Source of the DNA: Stieleria bergensis
Lineage (GTDB): Bacteria; Planctomycetota; Planctomycetia; Pirellulales; Pirellulaceae
Assembly: GCA_007745635.1 (NCBI GenBank)
Contig: CP036272.1
Span: 2,537,266 to 2,601,265, forward strand
Reading direction: 5' to 3'
Length of the DNA: 64,000 bases
Below, piece by piece: positions 54,944 to 64,000 of this stretch. The notes under the pieces are model-generated. The model was not told where the DNA came from, did not search any database, and was given only the letters and a program-made list of their open reading frames with translations. A program made the translations under genes and the position numbers. Numbering within the stretch: position 1 is the first letter of the stretch; each line of letters begins with the position of its first letter.

Positions 54944-57778
54944 CTATTTCCACTGAATCGTCTGATTCTCTGGGACCGTCTTGGTGATGGTCTTACCGTC
55001 GAGTGTGTACTTCAGGGTAAGAGCCTTGACGATCCCCGGTGCGGGATCTTTGCCAACAAGATCATTGCGAATGGCAAAGTTGTAATCTCGCAGATCAAGT
55101 TGTCGCTGCAACACTTTGCGAACATCAATGCTTTTGCTGGAGTCGTCTGGCGCTCCGTAGATTGCACTGATGATTTCGATATTCAGTTTCTTGACGGACA
55201 GGTTGACCGTCTTAGGCCGTTTGTAAACCGCATGCGACGGGTTGCCCTGCGAAACGAAGTAGGCGATCAAGTCCTTTAACTCTTCAGCGTTCATCCCGTC
55301 AATCAGCTTGGTGGGCATCATGGAGGTTTTGGACAACCGTCTTGATTCAATGTCCTCTCCGTTGAAACGTGTCAACTTGTCTGGAGTCACTCCAGAAGTC
55401 ATCACTGCGATTTCGTTGTCGTCTTCGGAAACGATGCGTCCCGAGACCACTTGTCCGTCGGACAACAGGAAAATGTGTTGTGCAAATTGATCAGACACAA
55501 CAAGGTCGGGAGCGATGATCGATTCCAGCATCGACTTGTAATCAGCGCGTTTGGCAAGGTTTGTCAGGTCGGGGCCAACACCGGCGCCGGTGTTGCCCAG
55601 GTAATGACAAGCCACGCACTGGCCGGCCATGAACATTTTCTTGCCGTTCTCCAGGCTGCGGCCTGTTAGCTCATGTTCGGTCAGCACTTTAAGCGCGGAG
55701 TCGACGGTCCACTGCACACCAGGGCCCTTTGGTTTGGGCAGGGTGCCAATGTCGACGGTTTTAATGTCACCGGTCAGGTACTTCAGCGCCAGTCGGTCTT
55801 TTTCTGGGACGGAGTTGATGGCAGCCTCACGAATCTTGTCGATGTAGCCGCGGTACATGTTGCCGCCACTGCGTGACGCTAGATCTTTGACCCAGCCCAG
55901 GTAGAACTTGCGGTCGTCCATGGTCCAGCCCGCCTTGACATCTTTTAGGCAGAACAGATAGTGCATGTTCAAGATGTTGGGGGAGTTTTCCATCGACTGG
56001 AGAATCTTGCCGCCATAGCCTTTGTTGCGTTTCAGAATGTCAGCGTTGTACTGCGACGCTTTGGCTTTGGTGACTTTCATCAAGGCCACGGTTTTCGGCA
56101 CGACATTGGGATGTTCAAGGTAACTGAGTACGCGGCACAGTTCCTCGTTGATGTTGTCGTCCTGACTGGGGAATTGAGCGTCGAGTTGATCGCCCACGGA
56201 TTTCTGCAGCGTTGCCTCGGGCATACCGTGGCGGCTCATGGCAACGGCATACGTCCGCAGCAAGGCGAGCTTTCCTTCTTTGGTCAAGGCATCAAAGTCG
56301 ACCTTGATCAGTCGTGAAAGAATCGCGGGCAGACTGCCTTCGACGTCGCGTCGGCTGAGGCCAAGCAGGGCGTGAATCGCGATCAAATCGTTCGGTTCGT
56401 TGTACGCCTTGTCTGCCCAGGTCGCTGTGTCCTGCCATTCGACTGCGATGCGAGCGGCATATCGCAGGTGACGATCATCACTTCCAAGGTAAGGCCACGC
56501 GGTTTTGACGGCGCTTGCATCGGCATGTCCGTGGAATGATTCCAACAGGTGTCGCGTCGCTCGGGCTTCGGATCCGGTGTTGTCCAGTTTGGACAACTCG
56601 GTGGATTCATCGCCCTTGTAATAGACTCGATACAGATACGATTGGCCGCCGCGACCTCCGACGGTGAAATACATGTGTCCATCGGGGCCAATCTGGACGT
56701 CCGTCAGCGGCAAGGCGCCCTTGGTGTTGGACAGGAACTCTCGACTTTCTGCGGTGTAGGACGAACCCTTGGGCGTTAGATGAACGGAATACATCGTTGC
56801 GAAGGTCCAGTCGCAAACAAACAGTGAGTCGCGATAGTGAGTGGGGAACTTGGCGTTGGTTCCGGCAATCACTCCCGTTGGGCAACCGGGGCCAAGGTCG
56901 ACCACAGAGCCGACCGTGTCGGCGTAGTATTTTCGCCACTTCTGCGTCGTCGCTCGCCAACCGTTTTCGCCACCAGAGACACCATGGTTGATTCGTGTCG
57001 GTCGGTACCAAGGTGCACCGATGTCATATTCCATGTCGGCATCGTAGACAAACATTTCGCCATGACGGTTCAGGCAAAAGTCGACCGGGTTGCGGTATCC
57101 CATGTGCATCAGTTCGCGACGTTTGCCGTCGGGGCTGAACTTCATCACGAATCCAGCAGGCGCTTTACCCCCGGCGTTGTGCCCGTAGGTGTAATGCCCC
57201 AGCAGGACATCGTTTTTCCAATTGCGTTGAATACGAGAAAACTCGTGCTCGGGCGTTTGGGTCATGTTGCCGCCGATGACGTAGATGCTTTTTCCATCTT
57301 CGGAAACAATCGCCGAGTGCGGTCCATGTTCACCGCCACCGTTCAGTTCAGAGATCACCTCTTCGGGCCCAATCTCGCCGCTGGCTGAAACCGGCGCTCG
57401 AGACAGTGTTCCAAATCGAACCATGTAAAGATGGTCAAAGGCGAACAGAAATCCCTGCACGGAATTCTTTAGATTCAGTTTCTCGATGTTTGCTTCGGAG
57501 AACTTCTCGCCAACCTTCGGAAGGGTGATGCGAAAGACACCTGCACCACCTTGGTCGGAAACAATCAACCGACCCTGCGGATCAAAAACCAATGTGATCC
57601 ACGAGCCAAACTTACTCTTGTCGACCTTGTAGACCATTTCCGCGGCAAAGCCGGGTTGCAGATTCAGGCCCGTCGCTGGGTCTTCGATCGACTCCTTCAA
57701 GGGCGGCAGTGATTCAGCTGCGTGAAGTAAAGGTGTCAGAATTGCCGTGAGCAGTATCACAATCAACGCGTTTTTCAT
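54944..57778 (-). CDS. PVC-type membrane-bound dehydrogenase-like haem c protein
   Basis: A 944-residue secreted protein with a signal peptide (about 1-20). The N-terminal part is a beta-propeller typical of planctomycete putative membrane-bound dehydrogenases (for example GSWITLVFDPQGRLIVSDQGG..., VCDWTFATMYSV), followed by HEAT-like helices (about 410-660). Near 730 a c-type haem site, CVACHYLGNTGAGVGPDL, starts the PVC haem-binding domain. A last ~100-residue beta domain ends the chain. It probably oxidises a sugar or alcohol outside the cytoplasm and passes electrons to haem; the substrate is unknown. A sulfatase is upstream and an esterase downstream. Confidence 0.88.
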   Translation of the reverse strand: MKNALIVILLTAILTPLLHAAESLPPLKESIEDPATGLNLQPGFAAEMVYKVDKSKFGSWITLVFDPQGRLIVSDQGGAGVFRITLPKVGEKFSEANIEKLNLKNSVQGFLFAFDHLYMVRFGTLSRAPVSASGEIGPEEVISELNGGGEHGPHSAIVSEDGKSIYVIGGNMTQTPEHEFSRIQRNWKNDVLLGHYTYGHNAGGKAPAGFVMKFSPDGKRRELMHMGYRNPVDFCLNRHGEMFVYDADMEYDIGAPWYRPTRINHGVSGGENGWRATTQKWRKYYADTVGSVVDLGPGCPTGVIAGTNAKFPTHYRDSLFVCDWTFATMYSVHLTPKGSSYTAESREFLSNTKGALPLTDVQIGPDGHMYFTVGGRGGQSYLYRVYYKGDESTELSKLDNTGSEARATRHLLESFHGHADASAVKTAWPYLGSDDRHLRYAARIAVEWQDTATWADKAYNEPNDLIAIHALLGLSRRDVEGSLPAILSRLIKVDFDALTKEGKLALLRTYAVAMSRHGMPEATLQKSVGDQLDAQFPSQDDNINEELCRVLSYLEHPNVVPKTVALMKVTKAKASQYNADILKRNKGYGGKILQSMENSPNILNMHYLFCLKDVKAGWTMDDRKFYLGWVKDLASRSGGNMYRGYIDKIREAAINSVPEKDRLALKYLTGDIKTVDIGTLPKPKGPGVQWTVDSALKVLTEHELTGRSLENGKKMFMAGQCVACHYLGNTGAGVGPDLTNLAKRADYKSMLESIIAPDLVVSDQFAQHIFLLSDGQVVSGRIVSEDDNEIAVMTSGVTPDKLTRFNGEDIESRRLSKTSMMPTKLIDGMNAEELKDLIAYFVSQGNPSHAVYKRPKTVNLSVKKLNIEIISAIYGAPDDSSKSIDVRKVLQRQLDLRDYNFAIRNDLVGKDPAPGIVKALTLKYTLDGKTITKTVPENQTIQWK

Positions 57779-58191
57779 TGCTTGCTGTCTTTTAACGTTT
57801 CAGTGCAGTTTTAGGTTACAAAGGGGGCGCCATCGTGACGCTATCATAGTCCCAGGCAAGGCCGACTGCCGAACGCTGGGAAGAGGTTTGTATTGTATCA
57901 ATCTGCGCCAGTCACTTCAGGCATTCACGCTGTCCGCGCGCCGAATCGGTACTGCCTCGTTGGAGCCGCGAAATTCAGGGCGATCACTGGTCGGATGGTC
58001 ACCGGTCTGATGGTCACCGGTCTGATGTATCTGAGGCTACTGGGTGCCGCGACGCTCCGGTCGTCGGCGGACACCTTGCCCAGGTCATTCGACTTTGATT
58101 TGGCACCACAGTGGGGCGTTTTGCGGCGTGTTTCCTTCGCCAGTCATCCAGACAGCGCTAACGGCATCGTATCAGAGCTGGGCGTCTGGAT
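57779..58191. other. Gap between esterase and PVC haem gene with one short duplication
   Basis: This 413-bp gap carries a 15-bp tandem duplication (57994-58027) and a modest palindrome around 58049-58068. I see no gene. Confidence 0.55.
57994..58027. repeat. Tandem duplication, 15-bp unit, about 2.3 copies
   Basis: The unit GATGGTCACCGGTCT repeats exactly at 57994 and 58009 and partly at 58024. It is of the same kind as the other short gap duplications in this window. Confidence 0.9.
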
Positions 58192-59028
58192 CTATTGGTC
58201 AGCGTTTGGCGCTTCGTCAGTGTCTGGCGTTTGCTCCGTTGAGGGAACCTTTTTCGCGTGTTTGGCGAAGAAGTCGAAGATTGCTGGCAGTTCGGTGATG
58301 GCTGGTTGGATATGGTTGCCATCCTTCACCTCAATGTATTGGTAGGTCATCCCAAGTTCTTTCATTTTGGCGGCCCAGCGCTGAGCGCCTCGTACGGGAA
58401 CCAGCCGGTCCTTGTCTCCTTGCACAAGAATCACGGGGGTGCTCTTGATCTTGGTCAATTCGTTCGGGGAACGGAACGTCGCTGGCGCGATGGGTGCTAA
58501 GCCGGCCCAGATTTCAGGGTACTTGATGCCGATGTGCCAGGTGCCGCCCCCGCCCATCGAGTGGCCCATTAAATAGATTTGCTTCGAGTCCACATTGAAA
58601 TCGCGTCGCGCGATCTGCAAGACGTTCATCACGTCCTTCTCGCTAAGCTCTCCAAGATTCATGGGGTCCCAACGTCGCGATGTTTGTCCGCGTCCTCCAT
58701 ACCAGCCCTTGGTGTTGTATCCCATCGGTGCGGCCAGGATGTAACCGTGCTGCTGAGCCAACTTGGTGAGGCCGGGGTAATTCAGAATCTGGCGAGGGTT
58801 GCTGTGCAGCCCGTGCAGGACGACCATCAAGCGATAGGACTTCTTGGCGTCGTAGCCCTCTGGGATGTAAAGGCCGTACTCCATTTCCTTGTCCGCCTCC
58901 TTGAACTCGTAGCTCCGCATCCAGACTTGTCCGGTCACCAGTTCCGGTGTCTCGCGTTTCACTGGCTCGTCCGCACACAGTGCTTGCAGACTGATCAAAA
59001 GTGCAACGGCACTCACGATGAATTTCAT
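58192..59028 (-). CDS. Secreted alpha/beta-hydrolase (esterase/PHB-depolymerase-like)
   Basis: A 278-residue enzyme starting at ATG 59028, which is followed by a signal peptide (about 1-18); an extension to 59115 is less likely. Nucleophile motif GHSMGG, acid VQGDKDRLVP and histidine NHIQP complete an alpha/beta-hydrolase triad. The oxyanion region VVLHGLHS is also present. The type resembles feruloyl/acetyl esterases or depolymerases. It is flanked by a PVC haem gene and a PQQ propeller gene, so it may be part of a secreted carbohydrate-processing set. Confidence 0.88.
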   Translation of the reverse strand: MKFIVSAVALLISLQALCADEPVKRETPELVTGQVWMRSYEFKEADKEMEYGLYIPEGYDAKKSYRLMVVLHGLHSNPRQILNYPGLTKLAQQHGYILAAPMGYNTKGWYGGRGQTSRRWDPMNLGELSEKDVMNVLQIARRDFNVDSKQIYLMGHSMGGGGTWHIGIKYPEIWAGLAPIAPATFRSPNELTKIKSTPVILVQGDKDRLVPVRGAQRWAAKMKELGMTYQYIEVKDGNHIQPAITELPAIFDFFAKHAKKVPSTEQTPDTDEAPNADQ

Positions 59029-59366
59029 TGTGTTTCCGAATGTTAGAAGTGAACGGGTAGCGATCGGCCAGAGCGAAGCACATCGTACCATGAAATCGCG
59101 GCTCTTAGGGATCAAGCCTGTTGTTCGATCTGGACAGCCTGTGTCTGATCACCATGCGGAGAGCAATCGGCGCCGAATTTTTGACTTGAGTCACAGATTC
59201 GCTTGTCAGTCGTGCATTATGGAGCGTTTCTATCGAGCGATGTTGCCCAAAACTTGTCGGTTCTGCATGCGATCCGTGCCGCAAGAGCGGGCCATTGGGC
59301 CTGCATCGCCGGCCAATGTCAACCTGCGGCGTGACGGAAAGCATGTTCCGTTAACGGTGACGCAGG
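59029..59366. other. Gap upstream of esterase with two hairpins
   Basis: This 338-bp gap holds two small hairpins downstream of the PQQ gene stop: ACGGAA/TTCCGT (59334-59351) and CATTGG/CCAATG (59293-59318). They may terminate the PQQ-gene transcript. No gene was found. Confidence 0.5.
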
Positions 59367-60686
59367 CTATTCTTCCGCGATACAGTACAGGTGCTTTGAT
59401 CCTCTTAGGAACAACTCCTTGCCTGCGATCGCCGGTGACGCGTCGAAGCGTTCGTCCAGTTCGTTGGTGGCGATTGGCTGGTAACTGCGTGAGCGGTTGA
59501 GGACGACTGTAGTGCCTGCTCGGCCAACAAAGTAGACGCGGCCGTTGGCAGCGACTGGTGACGCATAGAGATTAGAAATTCCATCCACTCTCTGAGGCCC
59601 AAACTGCAGTTCACCGGATTTCGAATCTACGCAACGTAGGATCGCTTGATTGGACTGATTGAAGTACAGCAGTCCATCGTAGAGCACGGCCGAGGGCACG
59701 TAGGGAGTTCCCTTGTTCATCGACCAGCGAATCTTCTCCGATTTTGAGATGTCGCCGGTCTCCGTTAGCGGGATCGCCATGGCTGCATAGCCCTGATAGC
59801 CACTCATGCAGATCACGTAATCGCCTTCGACCTGTGGGCAGGGTGTGCAGTTGCCCGTCAGGCCGCTGCATTGCCAGATCATGTCGCCGGTATTCAGGTC
59901 ATAGCTGCGAACGAACTGACTGGCGCTGGTGATGACCTGAGTCCGCCCACTGTGTTCGATAACGAGAGGCGTTGCCCAGGCGTTGTCTTCATCGCGGTCT
60001 TTGCGCCAGAGTGACTTGCCGGTTGTCGTCTCCAGGACTTCAACGGAGCCTTGTTGACTGTAGTCGCGAACGATGACCAGTTTGTCGCCATACAAAACCG
60101 GAGAACTGCCTTCTCCCAGGCTCGACCCGACCTTGGCTTCACCCAGGTCTCGTTCCCACAACTTCTTGCCATCCAGGTCATAGCAAAACAGGCCCGCCGA
60201 ACCGAACCAACAGAACAGTCGTTCTCCGTCAGTGGTCGGTGATGCAGATGCCAGGTCGTTGTCGTGATGAGCGCCCGCGTGAGGAATTTTCTTCGTCGCG
60301 ATGTCTCTCCAGATCTCTTGTCCTGTGTTGCGGTCCAGGCAGAGGACTACGAATTCGTGAACGGCATTGGGACGCTTGACGTCAAAGAAATTTGTCTTTG
60401 GTTGATCTTCGGGGTCGGGGATGGAGGTGTCTTTTTCATTCGTCTTGATGGCGGTAAGAAGAAAGACTTTGTCCTCCCAAATGATCGGGGTTGAAGTGCC
60501 ATTTCCATCGATGGCAACCTTCCATTTGATGTTCTTCGTCTCGCTCCATGTCTCTGGCGGGTCGCCGGACTCAGAGACCCCGCTGTTCAACGGCCCACGC
60601 CATTGAGGCCAATTGTTGTCGCCACTGGCTGGCGATACATTTGCAAACCAAAGCAAAAGGCAGTAGAAGGGAATCGCAAGTTTCAT
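59367..60686 (-). CDS. PQQ-like beta-propeller secreted protein
   Basis: A 439-residue protein starting at ATG 60686, with AAAGGA upstream and a signal peptide (about 1-22). The sequence opens with the typical WPQWRGPLNSGVS... of planctomycete PQQ-like proteins, and at least six blade repeats follow (for example GKKLWERDLGEAKVGSSLGEG, DGLLYFNQSN). The propeller looks like BamB or PQQ-dependent dehydrogenases, but no dehydrogenase active-site disulphide is seen, so a binding or scaffold role is more likely. Confidence 0.85.
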   Translation of the reverse strand: MKLAIPFYCLLLWFANVSPASGDNNWPQWRGPLNSGVSESGDPPETWSETKNIKWKVAIDGNGTSTPIIWEDKVFLLTAIKTNEKDTSIPDPEDQPKTNFFDVKRPNAVHEFVVLCLDRNTGQEIWRDIATKKIPHAGAHHDNDLASASPTTDGERLFCWFGSAGLFCYDLDGKKLWERDLGEAKVGSSLGEGSSPVLYGDKLVIVRDYSQQGSVEVLETTTGKSLWRKDRDEDNAWATPLVIEHSGRTQVITSASQFVRSYDLNTGDMIWQCSGLTGNCTPCPQVEGDYVICMSGYQGYAAMAIPLTETGDISKSEKIRWSMNKGTPYVPSAVLYDGLLYFNQSNQAILRCVDSKSGELQFGPQRVDGISNLYASPVAANGRVYFVGRAGTTVVLNRSRSYQPIATNELDERFDASPAIAGKELFLRGSKHLYCIAEE

Positions 60687-60797
60687 CAGTGATCCTTTGG
60701 GGGCGGTTGGATGCGAAGCAAGGCAGCGGGGCTCGTCCACAGGTTTGGCTGCTTGTCGAGAGGAAGGTTGGTTGAGCGAAAGTCTGGACGGCTTCCG

Positions 60798-62060
60798 TTA
60801 GGTGACATTCAATGCACCATTGCTGGTTGCAAAGCGGTCTGTTTCGACGCCCATTCGCTGCAAGAGCGTCACGTATAAATTACTTAGCGGCGTGTTTCGG
60901 TTGTGGTCATGTGCGACGTAGCGTCCGTGTTGGTAGCCTCCACCGGCCAGAATGATCGGAAGATTCGTCGGGTCGTGGGCGTTCGCATTGCCCAGATTGC
61001 TGCCGAAAAGAACAGCAGTGTGATCTAAGAGGCGTTCCCCGTGTTCGGATCGTTGCCCAAGTTGTGTCAGCAAGGCCGAGAATTCTGAGAGGATGCCGGA
61101 TTCGATGATGTTTAGCTGGGCGATCTTGGAGGGATCCTGTCCGTGATGGGACAGCGGGTGATGCTCGCCCTGAACACCGGGGATGTTGGGGACGCCGTGA
61201 TCAGCTTGAATCATGAGACTAACCACGCGCGTGGAGTCGGTTTTCAGCATTAGCGGAATCAGATTCATGAGCTCCCCAATGCGGCCGAGCAACTCCGCCG
61301 GTTCGGCGATGTCTTTGGGGATTTCAGCCTTCACCGCAGGCTTGGGGCGATCCAGCCAAGCGTCGGATGCAGCCAGTTCCTTTTCAGCGGTGCGTATGGC
61401 CGCGAAGTATTCGTCCAATTGTTTTCGGTCACCTCCGCTCACTTGTTGATTGAGCGTTTTCGTCTGATCGCCAACGGCATCAAGAATGCTGCGACCTTCG
61501 GCGAGCCTTTGCCTTTGTCGCTGCTGTTGATCCGGGCTTCCCGCTAAGAACAGCTTTGCAAACACTCGTGATGGGCGAGTTTCGGCGGGCAGCATCACGC
61601 CATTGCTGTTGTACGATTGGCTTTCCTGTGTGTTGCTTGCCAGCGTGATCGAAGGAAATCGTGTGGTGTGACCAAGATGTGTTGCGGCGACTTGATCCAC
61701 TGAAATTGAGTTCTTGAACCCTCCCAGCCCTGGATTGATCGCCGCCGTCAAGAAGGTCATTTCGGTATCGTGAGGGTCCTTGCCGTTCTGGTCGGGATGT
61801 GACAGGCCGGAAAACAGCGTGAAGTCACTGCGGTGCTCTCTCAGTTGTTTGAGGTACTCAGTGTCTGAATAGCCCGTTCCGGTGCTCTTTGGGAACAGTG
61901 ACGGAGCGTACAATCCGAGCGCATTGCAAATCAGCACCATGCGTTTGGGTTGCTCCAGGCCTTCGAACGCAATCGCCGGATTCATGGCTTCTAGCAGCGG
62001 CAACGCTAAAGCTACCCCGGATGCTCGCAACGCGGTACGTCGTGAAATTGGCTTGTGCAT
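60798..62060 (-). CDS. DUF1552 family secreted protein (second copy)
   Basis: A 420-residue protein with a twin-arginine leader (SRRTALRASGVALALPLL, about 5-22). DUF1552 family features match the copy at 33459-34850: GNANAHDPTNLPIILAGGG and HHPLSHHGQD. It is 45 nt downstream of a DUF1592-type gene that is cut by the window edge, the same pairing as at 33-37 kb. The function is unknown in both cases. Confidence 0.9.
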   Translation of the reverse strand: MHKPISRRTALRASGVALALPLLEAMNPAIAFEGLEQPKRMVLICNALGLYAPSLFPKSTGTGYSDTEYLKQLREHRSDFTLFSGLSHPDQNGKDPHDTEMTFLTAAINPGLGGFKNSISVDQVAATHLGHTTRFPSITLASNTQESQSYNSNGVMLPAETRPSRVFAKLFLAGSPDQQQRQRQRLAEGRSILDAVGDQTKTLNQQVSGGDRKQLDEYFAAIRTAEKELAASDAWLDRPKPAVKAEIPKDIAEPAELLGRIGELMNLIPLMLKTDSTRVVSLMIQADHGVPNIPGVQGEHHPLSHHGQDPSKIAQLNIIESGILSEFSALLTQLGQRSEHGERLLDHTAVLFGSNLGNANAHDPTNLPIILAGGGYQHGRYVAHDHNRNTPLSNLYVTLLQRMGVETDRFATSNGALNVT

Positions 62061-62105
62061 CAGACGGTTCTTGTGAAAAGACAGTGAGAGAAAGGCGGGA
62101 CGCAG

Positions 62106-64000
62106 TTATTGTTGCCGGAACATTCGACTGTGCACGACATCATGAATCAGTTCGCGCAGCGGGTAATCGGCCTTCTGATGGCGAGCAAGAATTGCCTCGA
62201 CTTCTGCTCGGTCGGCAAACTGGAGTTCGCCCCCGGTAGCAAACGTGATCAATTGTGTCACCAAATTTCGCGCCACCTGTGTCTTCGATTTCATGAGGTG
62301 CTGTTTGAAGTCGCGAATGTCAGTGAACTTGAATCCATCCTCGGTTTGTCCCGCGCAATCGACTGGTCCGCCGAGGGTGTAGTCTTTCGTAAGCAGTCGC
62401 AGTCCCGTGGTGCCGGGGCGTTTGACGTCTTTGCTTTGACGGTATTGCTGACGATAATTGCCAATTGGGTCAAAGCACTCCAGAGCAAAACCAGGTGGAT
62501 CAATCCGGCGGTGGCAAACGGCACAGGAATCCACTGATTGGTGCTTCTTGAGCGTTTCGCGAATGGTGGTTGCACCTCGCGTGTCCGGTTCAATCGAACC
62601 CACTCCAGGTGGAGGGGGGCTGAGCGGCAATCCAAGCAGCTTTGTCAGCACAAAACTGCCGCGTTTGACGGGCGTCGTCACCGATCCGTTTGCCGTCACT
62701 TTCGCGATGGAGGCATGTGACAGAATGCCACCGCGAACGCTGTCCTCGTCCAGGATGACCTTCCGCATCTGTTCACCGTCGATCCCTTCGATCCCGTAAT
62801 GTTCGGCGAGTCTCCGATTCAGAAACGTGAAGTCAGAATCGATGAGATGGGCGATGCGAAGGTTTTCGTCGATGAGATGTTTGAAGACGAATCGCGTTTC
62901 GGCCAGCATGGCGCGACGGAGAACGTCGTCATATTCCGGGTATAGGTACTTGTCAGGCGTGGTGGCGTCGATCAATTCCAAGCCCAGCCATTGGTCAAGA
63001 AATTCGTTGATGAACCGTTCACTGCGTCGGTCGGACAACATACGGTTGATCTGTGCGTCAAGTGTTTGGGGGTCGGCCAGCTTGTTGTCACTGGCAAGTT
63101 GAATCAGTTCCTGATCTGGCGGGCTGCGCCAGAGGAAATAGGACAGCCGACTGGCCAGTGCATGATCGGTCAGAGTTGGTTCCGACGTTTGTGTTTCGTT
63201 GGTCAGGAACAGCGTCTGAGGCGAAATCAAGATGGCTCTTAGCGAAACTCGAGCGCTGGCGACGAAGCCGCGTTGAGCCTTTAGGGACGGAACGGCAAGG
63301 TTGGTGAAAGACTCGATTTCTTGGTCGGTTACCGGCCGTCGAAAAGCCCTGGGCGCCAGCGCAGCGACCGCGTCCCTGATTTGTTCGTAATGAGACTTTG
63401 TCGTCACCGGTTTGTAATAGCGACCGTTTGCAGCAGGTTCCCACTGGACGCCGGGGAACAAGTCTCGCGTTCGTTGTGGCGGCCATGTGGATTCCAGTGG
63501 GCCTTCTACCAGCACTTTGCGAACCCGTACCCCTTCACCTTTGAATTCGCTTGCCGGCTGCGAATTGTAAATCACTTTTCCGTCGGGTGCCGGTTCCAGT
63601 TCGTCGGCGCTGACATAGAAGTAGTCGTCGAGGCGGAGGTACTTGATCGTGGAAACCGTCCGAAGTTTCTCATCGACATCCCACGCGGCAAAGAGTTCGC
63701 TGTGGCCCTGAATGTCGTTTTGACGCCTGAGGCTCATTGTGACCGAGGACCTTGGCTGATAAGCCGATCCGGTGACTGTGATGCGGTATTGGCCGGCGAC
63801 AGGAATCCGCAGCCCGTTGTGGTCGCTGCGCAGATTGTAGTTCTCGCCTCGGAACATGATCAGATCTTCTTTGTCCCGGAACACGGTCCCACCGCCTCGT
63901 CGGACGGGACGTTCGAACCACATCTGCATGAAGCGAGAATTTGGATAATCAAGTTCGCGAGACATCGGCGGCTTCGGGCCCAGCTGAATTGCTTCCTCCA
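62106..64000 (-). CDS. DUF1592/DUF1588/DUF1585 haem c protein (5' end outside window)
   Basis: The coding frame remains open from the stop at 62106 to the right window edge, so the N-terminus is missing. DUF1592- and DUF1588-type regions are visible, as is the haem-binding CAVCHRRIDPPGFALECFDPIG (about 140 residues from the end), the same signature as the copy at 34856-36823. The upstream part contains a beta domain (GQYRITVTGSAYQPRSS). The gene is the partner of the DUF1552 gene downstream. It probably holds further CxxCH motifs beyond the edge. Confidence 0.9.
   Translation of the reverse strand, partial: EEAIQLGPKPPMSRELDYPNSRFMQMWFERPVRRGGGTVFRDKEDLIMFRGENYNLRSDHNGLRIPVAGQYRITVTGSAYQPRSSVTMSLRRQNDIQGHSELFAAWDVDEKLRTVSTIKYLRLDDYFYVSADELEPAPDGKVIYNSQPASEFKGEGVRVRKVLVEGPLESTWPPQRTRDLFPGVQWEPAANGRYYKPVTTKSHYEQIRDAVAALAPRAFRRPVTDQEIESFTNLAVPSLKAQRGFVASARVSLRAILISPQTLFLTNETQTSEPTLTDHALASRLSYFLWRSPPDQELIQLASDNKLADPQTLDAQINRMLSDRRSERFINEFLDQWLGLELIDATTPDKYLYPEYDDVLRRAMLAETRFVFKHLIDENLRIAHLIDSDFTFLNRRLAEHYGIEGIDGEQMRKVILDEDSVRGGILSHASIAKVTANGSVTTPVKRGSFVLTKLLGLPLSPPPPGVGSIEPDTRGATTIRETLKKHQSVDSCAVCHRRIDPPGFALECFDPIGNYRQQYRQSKDVKRPGTTGLRLLTKDYTLGGPVDCAGQTEDGFKFTDIRDFKQHLMKSKTQVARNLVTQLITFATGGELQFADRAEVEAILARHQKADYPLRELIHDVVHSRMFRQQ

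Overview
The window looks like a chromosomal piece of a planctomycete, most likely a marine Pirellulaceae (Rhodopirellula-like). The assignment is inferred from gene families that are typical of that group: paired DUF1549/DUF1553 and DUF1592/DUF1552 cytochrome-type proteins, DUF1501 proteins with Tat leaders, a Rhodopirellula/Verrucomicrobium-type ECF sigma factor next to a FecR-LamG protein, three formylglycine sulfatases, a PEP-CTERM protein, and secreted proteins with CxxCH haem sites. Almost every gene from 7.3 kb onward is on the minus strand. No rRNA, tRNA, CRISPR array, phage or intact insertion sequence was seen.

Region 1 (1-7.3 kb) is an envelope or exopolysaccharide export locus. 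It has a membrane glycosyltransferase cut by the left edge, a HlyD-like membrane-fusion protein, and a 55-residue membrane peptide that repeats the N-terminus of the fusion protein. A TolC-type outer-membrane protein with a very long N-terminal extension is divergent, across a 1.6 kb gene-poor gap.

Region 2 (7.3-24.1 kb) is one tightly packed eight-gene minus-strand operon: MoxR ATPase, DUF58, BatA-like VWA protein, VWA/amidotransferase-like membrane protein, a 1,494-residue DUF4175-like coiled-coil protein, an alpha/alpha-toroid repeat protein, a transglutaminase-like protein, and a protein with two cysteine-less thioredoxin-like folds. MoxR, DUF58, VWA and transglutaminase genes are known to travel together. 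The last four members make this a poorly described surveillance or assembly system at the envelope.

Region 3 (24.1-33.3 kb) has an aspartate/glutamate racemase, a decayed cadherin/SdrD-like surface protein (in-frame TGA, lost 5' end) abutting an opposite-strand LamG fragment, two sulfatases, and a FecR-LamG/ECF sigma pair.

Region 4 (33.4-44.8 kb) has a DUF1592-DUF1552 pair and a five-gene overlapping operon: DUF1501, PD40 propeller, PPC-domain protein, DUF1549/1553 cytochrome, cytochrome-WD40.

Region 5 (45.6-64 kb) has a PEP-CTERM protein and secreted enzymes: EF-hand esterase, metallophosphoesterase, SGNH esterase fused to a lyase-like module, DUF1961 protein, a third sulfatase, PVC haem protein, esterase and PQQ propeller. 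A second DUF1552-DUF1592 pair is cut by the right edge. Together these suggest degradation of sulfated, acetylated polysaccharide with extracytoplasmic c-type haem proteins.

Two cross-cutting signals stand out. Short tandem duplications (12-17 bp units) sit in at least eight non-coding gaps. Several genes also show breaks or frame changes (25.7-27.4 kb and 51.6-51.8 kb). All functions are read from sequence motifs; no database search was run.
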